From positions 321,321-385,320 of the forward strand of contig PDUO01000029.1 of the NCBI GenBank assembly GCA_003008705.1: a stretch of DNA of 64,000 nucleotides, in the 5' to 3' direction. Shown here one piece after another: positions 57,440 to 64,000 of the stretch. This DNA is from Pezicula radicicola. Lineage: Eukaryota > Ascomycota > Leotiomycetes > Helotiales > Dermateaceae. Position 1 is the stretch's first letter. The number at the start of each line of letters is the position of its first letter. The notes under the pieces were generated by a model. It saw only the letters and a program-made list of their open reading frames with translations. It did no database searches and was not told where the DNA came from. The translations under genes were made by a program, and so were the position numbers.

Positions 57440-58484
57440 CTACTTTGTTCCAGAAGCCGTTGCACCTAGTTGGCGAGCAATGTTGAGGATTGCCACCAAC
57501 TTGGGGCGTGCAAGACCAACCCGATAACCCTGGTTCTGCTCTTCGCTATCATCAATGAAGTCCGTATCATAGTCGTAATCGTTATCATCCTCAATTCGCA
57601 AACCCTCTCGATTCTCCTCCTCCAGCTCTCTCATCGCATCCTCTTCGATATCTTTCGAGTCTTCTTTCTTCAGAACTGGTAGAAAGGCGTTATTCGAACC
57701 CTTGGCGAAGTAATTTTCTCCTGTATCATCATTCGTGGTTTTAGGAACTCCCCACTGCGAACCCTGCTGGAATCGTGGTGCCATCGGCGACTTTAGTCTA
57801 ACCGGCAGCTCTTCCATCTTCACATCCACTTCCTCCTCACTCTTGTATCCTTCCTTCGCACCATTGCGCATGACACCCGTGGCAAAATCGTATGTCCATT
57901 CCTCATCTTTTATGGCAGCAGGAGCCCCCACATCCAACTTCTCTTGTTGTCGCCTCTGTTTCCACATCTGTAGCCTAACCCTATGCGACTCCCCTCTTCG
58001 CCGCTTCTGCTTTTGCTCGAGTCGTTTCTTCTCGTTCTGAGGAAATGATTAGCTGGACTGAATGTAAAGTTAAATCCAAAGCACTTACAAGCTCACTTTC
58101 AGTCAGCATCTTCTTCATCTTGGATTTCTTATTCTCTTGCTAAAGAAACGATTAGTTGGATTGAATACAGACTTAGGTTCAAAGCACTTGCAGCCTCCTT
58201 ATCATCCTGTATCTTCTTAAGTCTGAGACTCCTTCTTACCCCTCTCGGTTTTCTCTGAAGTATTCGGTTAGCATAATTGTGTTCAACAGTAGTGGTGCAG
58301 TTACCTTTGCTTTTTTTTCGGCCTTGGTCTTGCTTGCCTAGAGCAATGAGTTACTTCGAAGGACGACGAACCCTAGACCCGAGATACTCACTATGATCTT
58401 CTCCTTTTCCGGTGCCTTTGCGGGTGGAAGTATCTTGCTCCAGTCGGTGCGCACGAAAAGGCCGGTGTTCTCGTCGAAAGGCAT
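57440..58484 (-). CDS. Unrecognised charged nuclear-type protein, five exons
   Basis: Exons 58484-58392, 58337-58305, 58254-58192, 58139-58089 and 58036-57440 give 278 aa. All four introns lie between codons (phase 0) and measure 54, 50, 52 and 52 nt. The protein starts MPFDENTGLFVRTDWSKI. A strongly basic, coiled region (about 32-115) resembles nuclear or nucleolar localisation sequence: KTKAEKKAKRKPRGVRRS, KKSKMKKMLTESELNEKK. A middle part (WTYDFATGVMRNGAKEG) and an acidic stretch (EDDNDYDYDTDFIDDSEE, about 240-257) follow before the basic tail RPKLVAILNIARQLG. The gene is certain by structure, its function is not. Exon 3 ends at a GC splice donor (GCAAGT), and introns 3 and 4 resemble each other closely. 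A role in ribosome biogenesis or splicing is only a guess from charge. Confidence 0.8.
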
Positions 58485-61400
58485 GTCTGCGGTGGTATCA
58501 CTAGATTGTTGTGATGAAGTCGAAAAGATCAGGAATGGTAAACTTCAAGATTGGGAGTCTGATATGATGTATGGCTGCAAAGTACTTGAGGCTGTAGCCA
58601 CATACGGCGACGCTCTGTTGATGTAGCCGTGATGCCGAAGACTGTGTGTGCTGGTGGTGTTGCGATTGAAGATTATATTTGCGCAAAGAGTATGCCGCTG
58701 ATTGAATACAAGATAGGCTGCGGCACGTGAGAAGAGGTACCTGGGCCCTGAGTGAATGTGCCGAATGAACGCGTGTAGAGTGCGTAGGTTTGTGATGACT
58801 TCGAAACGAAGTACTGTGGTGTACTTGCTACTTTCTGATGCTGCTAGATACCGTATTGCCTCAGACTCGGAATAGGTACACACATGGGGCAACTATCCAA
58901 GGAAATTTGAGAGTTGGAGATGTGATTACCACTGGCGTAGATGAGATTAAACTATCTTACGATGCTTTGTTGCCTTGCGGTGTATCAAGGCCCTTCCCAA
59001 TTTAGTGAATTGATATCGACTTTAGCGCGAATCCAACAACAGAATGACTATCCTTCGCACCTTCCCTAAAAAAGCCACAAAAAATGATAAGAGCAAAAGT
59101 GAAGCTAACATGAAGACTCCTAAAGCTCTGCAATTGTTGGTTTTGTCAATTCTACCTACATATTTGCCTACCGGAACGGCTACCATAAGTAGCTCGGTAG
59201 CTACCTACCTATATTTCAGAGTGTAACTATGATTGATTGATAAGGTACTCCCTTTGCATACCTACCTAACTTACAGCACACTTTGACGACTACAATTTAC
59301 GCTTATCCAAAAATTTGTAGCAACTTGACTACTCTCTTCACATACCTAAGCAAGAGAGACTTCAAGTTCTTCAACAGAAGACAGGAAGAAAGCAGTAGGC
59401 AAAGAAGAAATATCTCTCTAAAATAAACTATAAGTGACAGAAACAACTACCCATCACATTTCAAGTGTATTTTCATACCGTTTAATAGCTAAGAAAAGTT
59501 CCGCATAGGACAATTACATAAGGTGCTTTTGTTTCCTTTGTAAATCTTGTTGCCTACTAGTCACTCTTTACGGGCTTCAACATAACGTTTCATGATCGCT
59601 GCATAATCAATCGACGCTTGGTATCTCACTAGGAAGTTTGAAGATATAAGCTTGATAAATACCTTATTCCGCATAAGGTGCTATAGCCCTTAGAATACAG
59701 CGAATATATAGCGAACGTCTGGAGGGTTCGTCGCCAGCCAATTTTTGATTTGTTGTCAATGTGGTTTTAAGGGCTGGATTTTAAATACCAAGCAGTAAAA
59801 CAGCAAAACAGCAAGATGGCGGGGCACTTAAGAAGTGTGGAAAGAACCATCACATACCTAAAGTAGGTGAGGTACTTCCGTAAGAAAGGGGATATTTAAG
59901 CGAGGCCCCACATTAGCATTGCTACAATAGCGCAACTAGAATAAAGATCCAAAAAAGCAAAACTATAGGATAAGAAATATTCTAGAACACAGCACTACCA
60001 GTATTTTTATCGATCATCTTTTCCATTCCCCACCCTTACCTGTGATAAGAGCACTAGGTAGGGGAATGGAGGGGGAAATAAGATAGAATAGGTGTAGTAT
60101 ACGTACGTATACGGAATTGACGGCCCTTAGGTCCTTTTCTATTTCCTCAGACCAGAACTTGGTACACTCACATGGATTTGAAGATGTGGTTGCTGGCATG
60201 AAATCAATACCCGAGACTTTCGAACACACTAGAACACTACGGCCACATCTCTAATCTCATCCTTTAGATTTAGACTTAAGGAGTTCGACCTAAGAATATA
60301 TTCCTACCTTGATCGTAGTGCCGAAAATAGCGACTTCGATCATTAAGATTGCGGCGAGTACTTTAAAGACTAATATTGATGGAACACAGTCTTTAAGTTC
60401 GAAGAGTTGTTGTCGAGCAAGTTTTTAAGAGATTGTTCTTAGGTATAGAAGAGGCCTAAGGCTGGAGACAAGCTCAAGTATCGCGGAGGCATTTTGGGCA
60501 TCTTATTTGCTGAAAGATAAGAGAATCGCCACTCGTCTATTGTAAATTATGCACCGGTTCTACTGCCGGTATCATAAAGCTGTCTGGCCTAAAGAATACT
60601 AGCAATCCTTAGATATTTGATATATTAGTAAACCGTCTGCTATATTGATTCATGACTCCAACGATGAGTGTTATGTGGACTTGTTACGAAGAGTTGGTGA
60701 GCTTATCTACTTACCCTATTAAGCAATTACTTTCATCAAGTAACTATTTGTTCACATTATTTGCCTGAAAATCCGTAATCCGCATGGTTTACGAGTCGAT
60801 GAGGCCTTAGGAGCCGTAGTACTTTCCTACCCAGAGGCTCTTAGGTAGCCGAAACTGGACCCCAAAAATGTAGCCACAACTGATGTCTTTTCTAGACCCC
60901 GTTTTTATTCACTAGATAGAATGTATGCCACAGTAAGGTTTATCCAACGAAAAATGATCCTTTCGTTTCCTTCTCCCGCTAGTATTGTGCGAAGTGTCCA
61001 CGGCTTGTACCCGTCTTTTACTAACGATACGGACTTGAGAACAGGTGGTAAAGGCAGGTACTTTCCGTACCGTAACTCAGAAAACGGTATCCATTAAACT
61101 TACTCTAAGTCGATTTTTAGCCCGCAATAATAACCAAAATACAAAATTCTCCTACTTCAAAATTCTTAAGATGCTTGTTCCGAATTCCATTTCGTGGCCT
61201 TGTAGCTATAGTTAACTTGACTGACCGACTAACGACCGCACTTACAACGGAATTTCTTAGCCCCAAGGCTAAGAGACACAAGAAGAGATCTTTCTGAACT
61301 TCGCAAACTTGATCTATTTTCTATAGATTCAACTCTCATATTATTCTGTCGCAGCATAATATCGAAGACGGCGCAACTTACGACAACGGTAACGAAAGAG

Positions 61401-62071
61401 ACCTCTAATCTCGACCTTTCGATAGCGTAATAGAGCTTAAGCTTGCGCTTCAACACTCTTCGCACGAAGCCAAGTCATAGGACTTGCGAACTTTCAGTTC
61501 ATTTGCTTTCGTGGATTTCGACTCTGGAGACAACCGACAACGACAACGACTGGTAGCCAAGAAAAAGACAACGTGAAGCGCAGCGGTAGTTGCTAAGAAG
61601 GGAGTAGCCAACTTTGACTGTAAGCACTCGTTTTACTTGACTCTGATCTGGGCGTCGCGCATATACGGTCAAGGCTGGTAACAATCACATATGTTCATAA
61701 TCACCACCCAGACCACAGAACCACAACACAACGCAAAGCAGCGCAGCGCAACACAAACTCGTGAATAACTGCTAATAATCAGTAGAAGAACTCTCAACCT
61801 ACAAAAGCCAAAAGTCGTAATCGTACGTTCTCCCTTCCCCTCTTAAACGAAAGTCGTAACTCACGAAACCGCATAGATGGCTTCCAACGGAAGTGGGCCT
61901 AGACTACCACCTTTCGAGACCTTCATGGAGACCGCGAGCAACGGCGAAAGGGATCGAGAAGGACAACAGATGGAGATACCAGAGCGGCAAGTAAAACCTT
62001 CATACATCTTCATCTCAGACTGAAAAGGGAAACCCACTGATAATTTCACCAGAGGTAAAGGTATCCATCTC
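58485..62071. other. Gene-poor region
   Basis: About 3.6 kb with no frame longer than about 115 codons and no recognisable domain. GTATACGTACGTATAC at 60097-60112 is a perfect 16-base palindrome. An ATG at 61877 opens a short frame (MASNGSGPRLPPFETFM) with a GTAAAA donor, but no acceptor restores frame into the following gene. Confidence 0.45.
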
Positions 62072-64000
62072 ATGCACCCAAATCGCTATGCAGGCCCTTT
62101 CATGAGCCGAGCACCATACATCAATGCGAACGGAGAAGAGACCGAGGAATTGCAGCCCAATCAAGAAGTTGGCGTCAACAGATCTGCTCTAGTTCCGCAT
62201 CCGACAATACCAGGGTTTGAGGCCGTCAACGCTGTTGCCGCTCAGGGCATGAGAGATAATATCCCCAATGGAGGAGTGCACGGCGCTGCTCGATATGGGA
62301 GAATACCTGGTATTGGATCTTTGTATGATGCCGTGGATCGTGGTATGAGGGATCGGGAGCTTGAAGAAGAAAGACGACGTCAAGAGCAAGGGCTCTTCGA
62401 ACGGGATGTTGCAGAACGTCTTGCCGAAGAGCAATGGCGCCGTGATGAGCGACAGCGTGTTCAGCAAGACACCGAGGCACAACGAGATGAACAATGGCGC
62501 TTCGAGGAGCAACAACGTATCCAGCAGGAACAACGTGCTCGACAAGAACAAATTGCTCGGCAAGGGCTTGAAGAACAACAACAGTAAGCGGCTACGTCCT
62601 GTTTCCCATTTATATTAGTAGCGGCGACATGCTCTGGCGGACGGGATAAGACTAGTAAGCACACGGAGAGCGAATGGAAAGACTACTTCAAATCCAATCA
62701 AATCCCTCAATGACACAACCTTCCTTCTATCCTTTTGTCGCTCTCTGTGTGCCTCTTGTCATGTCTACTGACCGGAGCTGATCTTGCTCAAACCACCTGA
62801 TGACTGTCATCTCTTGTCTCCTCTTCTCTTTTCCTCTCTTGATTTATTATTGGTTAAAGGAGCAAACTTACTAAAGAAAATAGCAGTACTCCCCACGTCG
62901 AGTTTACGAACGATGATGCTTACGACAAGGCCTGGGAACGGCGTTACAATGATTACCCGGAGGATTGGCCCGAAGCTCGATCTAAAAAGGATATTCGACG
63001 CAAGAACAAGACTGCGGTTCCCGTTGAATATTATTGGGAGAACCAGGGTCCACTCCTTCTGCAGTCTATTGATATTGATGCAGTTCTTGCACAACAACAG
63101 AAGAATACGCAGGGATTGTATTTTCCGGTCCAGTCCGAAAGTGTTATCCGGCAGAGTGGCCATAGTACGGTTCCTGTTCCACAACAGCACATCCAGGGAA
63201 TTGTTTTTCCGTCGCAGTCTCAAGGAGTTTTTCAGCCTATTGATCATAACACCGCTCTTACTCAACAACGGGCAAACGACCAGAGACTCCTTCCGGCTCC
63301 GTCGCAAGGGGCCTTCCAGGCCGCTAATTATATGGCATTTCTTAAGCAAGAACAGACGAACAAACAAGGAATGCGTTTTCCGGCGCAGTCTCAATTGCCA
63401 TTCCAGCATAATAATCGGATTATGGATCATGCTCAACAATGGGCGAACAATCAGGGACTTCCTTTTCGGGCTCAGTCAAAAGGGACCTTCCAAGCCGGCA
63501 ATCATACGGTATTGCTTGCTCAGCAACAAGCAAACAACCAGCGACTCCCTTATCCGGCACAGTCTCAATTACCGTTCCATCACAATAATCAGATTGCTGA
63601 TCCTGTTTGTCCATGGGAGAATAACCAGGGCGTCCCTTTCCCAGCTCAGTCACAAGCGACCACTAATTATCTCGCATTTCTTGCTCAGCAACGGGGGAAT
63701 AACCAGGGACACCATCTTCCATCGCATCCTCAAGGGGGTTTCCAGCCCACTGACTCTACCATGGCTGCTGCTCAACAATGGGAGAACAACCAAAGATACG
63801 GCTTTCCGTCGCAGTCTCAAAGCGCTATCCAGTACAACAATACCGCAAATCTTCAAACCGTAGGCCGTCCAATTCTATCCCCAATAAAGAGGGAAGATTT
63901 TTGGGGACAAGAGTATCAATCCCAGAATCTCGATAACAGTATGTATTCATATAGTGCTGATGATGAAGGCTGGTCTTCTTCGGAGGGCGTTGGTTCTGCG
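62072..64000 (+). CDS. Partial Q/N-rich repeat protein, open to window end
   Basis: Exon 1 (62072-62583) encodes 170 codons plus two bases. The intron 62584-62859 has a GTAAGC donor and a TTAAAG acceptor. Exon 2 starts at 62860 and stays open for 1,141 bases to the last base of the window, on a codon boundary, for 551 codons so far. The first part has a long Glu/Arg/Gln coiled coil (ELEEERRRQEQGLFERDV, QRIQQEQRARQEQIARQG). A basic piece (AWERRYNDYPEDWPEARSKK) begins exon 2. Ten imperfect repeats of about 29 residues follow, centred on NNQGLPFPAQSQ and AQQ, then a Ser/Asp-rich segment. No domain is recognised. The composition is prion-like. The start is uncertain: ATGs at 62072 and 62102 are in frame, and a 5' exon may be missing. 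Confidence 0.75.
63038..63861 (+). repeat. Ten ~29-residue Q/N-rich repeats
   Basis: Units begin near 63038 and read (E/N)NQG-x-x-FP-x-QSQ-x-x-FQ-x(8)-AQQ. Examples of the core are NNQGLPFRAQSK, NNQRLPYPAQSQ, NNQGVPFPAQSQ and NNQRYGFPSQSQ. Unit length at the DNA level is about 87 bases, with one shorter unit near 63,630. Confidence 0.8.

Noticed and set aside
61877..61990. Candidate first exon of the Q/N-rich gene
   Set aside because: Its only donor (phase 0) cannot be joined in frame to a pyrimidine-supported acceptor before 62,100.
62784..63863. 359-codon frame overlapping the last gene
   Set aside because: It is a shadow in another frame; the frame starting at 62860 shows clear protein repeats and stays open to the end.

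Overview
The window reads as nuclear DNA of a filamentous ascomycete (Pezizomycotina; a leotiomycete-like fungus is a guess). The basis is the mix of short 47-130 nt introns with GT-AG ends, fungal-type Zn2Cys6 regulators, a 2EXR-domain protein, fungal ERG27, GPAT and GH5 enzymes, and a dead transposon whose stop codons look like repeat-induced point mutation (TGG to TAG, CAA to TAA). No prokaryotic features, CRISPR array, rRNA gene or convincing tRNA was seen.

Layout: 1-9 kb holds a WBP2-like GRAM/PY protein, a BRAP2/ETP1-type RING-UBP protein and a four-unit polyubiquitin gene. 9.6-12.7 kb is decayed: an acid-protease-like pseudogene, a roughly 220 bp MITE-like foldback element and low-information DNA. 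12.7-19.2 kb holds a large zinc-cluster regulator and the farnesyltransferase beta subunit (RAM1). 19.5-21.6 kb is a complete but dead piggyBac-like transposon with recognisable termini, followed by about 4.4 kb of degraded DNA with one dsRBM-like gene fragment. 26-36.6 kb is a housekeeping block: GDP-mannose pyrophosphorylase, a small one-pass membrane protein, a Zn2Cys6 regulator, 3-ketosteroid reductase (ERG27) and glycerol-3-phosphate acyltransferase. 36.6-42.7 kb holds an acidic orphan gene and a 2EXR gene, among clusters of a dispersed 18-bp module. 42.7-58.5 kb holds a secreted GH5 endoglucanase, peroxisomal 3-ketoacyl-CoA thiolase, mitochondrial D-lactate dehydrogenase, a secreted Ser/Thr-rich protein, a RING protein and a charged nuclear-type orphan gene with two look-alike introns. 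58.5-62 kb is gene-poor. The window ends inside a Q/N-rich repeat protein that stays open to the last base.

There is no biosynthetic cluster. The genes are ordinary housekeeping and accessory genes: ubiquitin and RING functions, prenylation, mannosylation precursor supply, sterol and glycerolipid synthesis, beta-oxidation and lactate oxidation. The most unusual signals are (1) an 18-bp module, consensus close to CAAGTNAGTTACCCAAAT, found as a tandem array and as scattered single or inverted copies in intergenic DNA only; (2) two neighbouring introns of identical length (52 nt) and about 75% identity, one with a GC donor, in a gene whose four introns are all phase 0; (3) the end-to-end piggyBac-like element; and (4) the ten-repeat Q/N-rich open frame at the right edge. 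Exon boundaries were placed by eye from splice signals, reading-frame closure and protein-family expectations; no alignment or database search was run.
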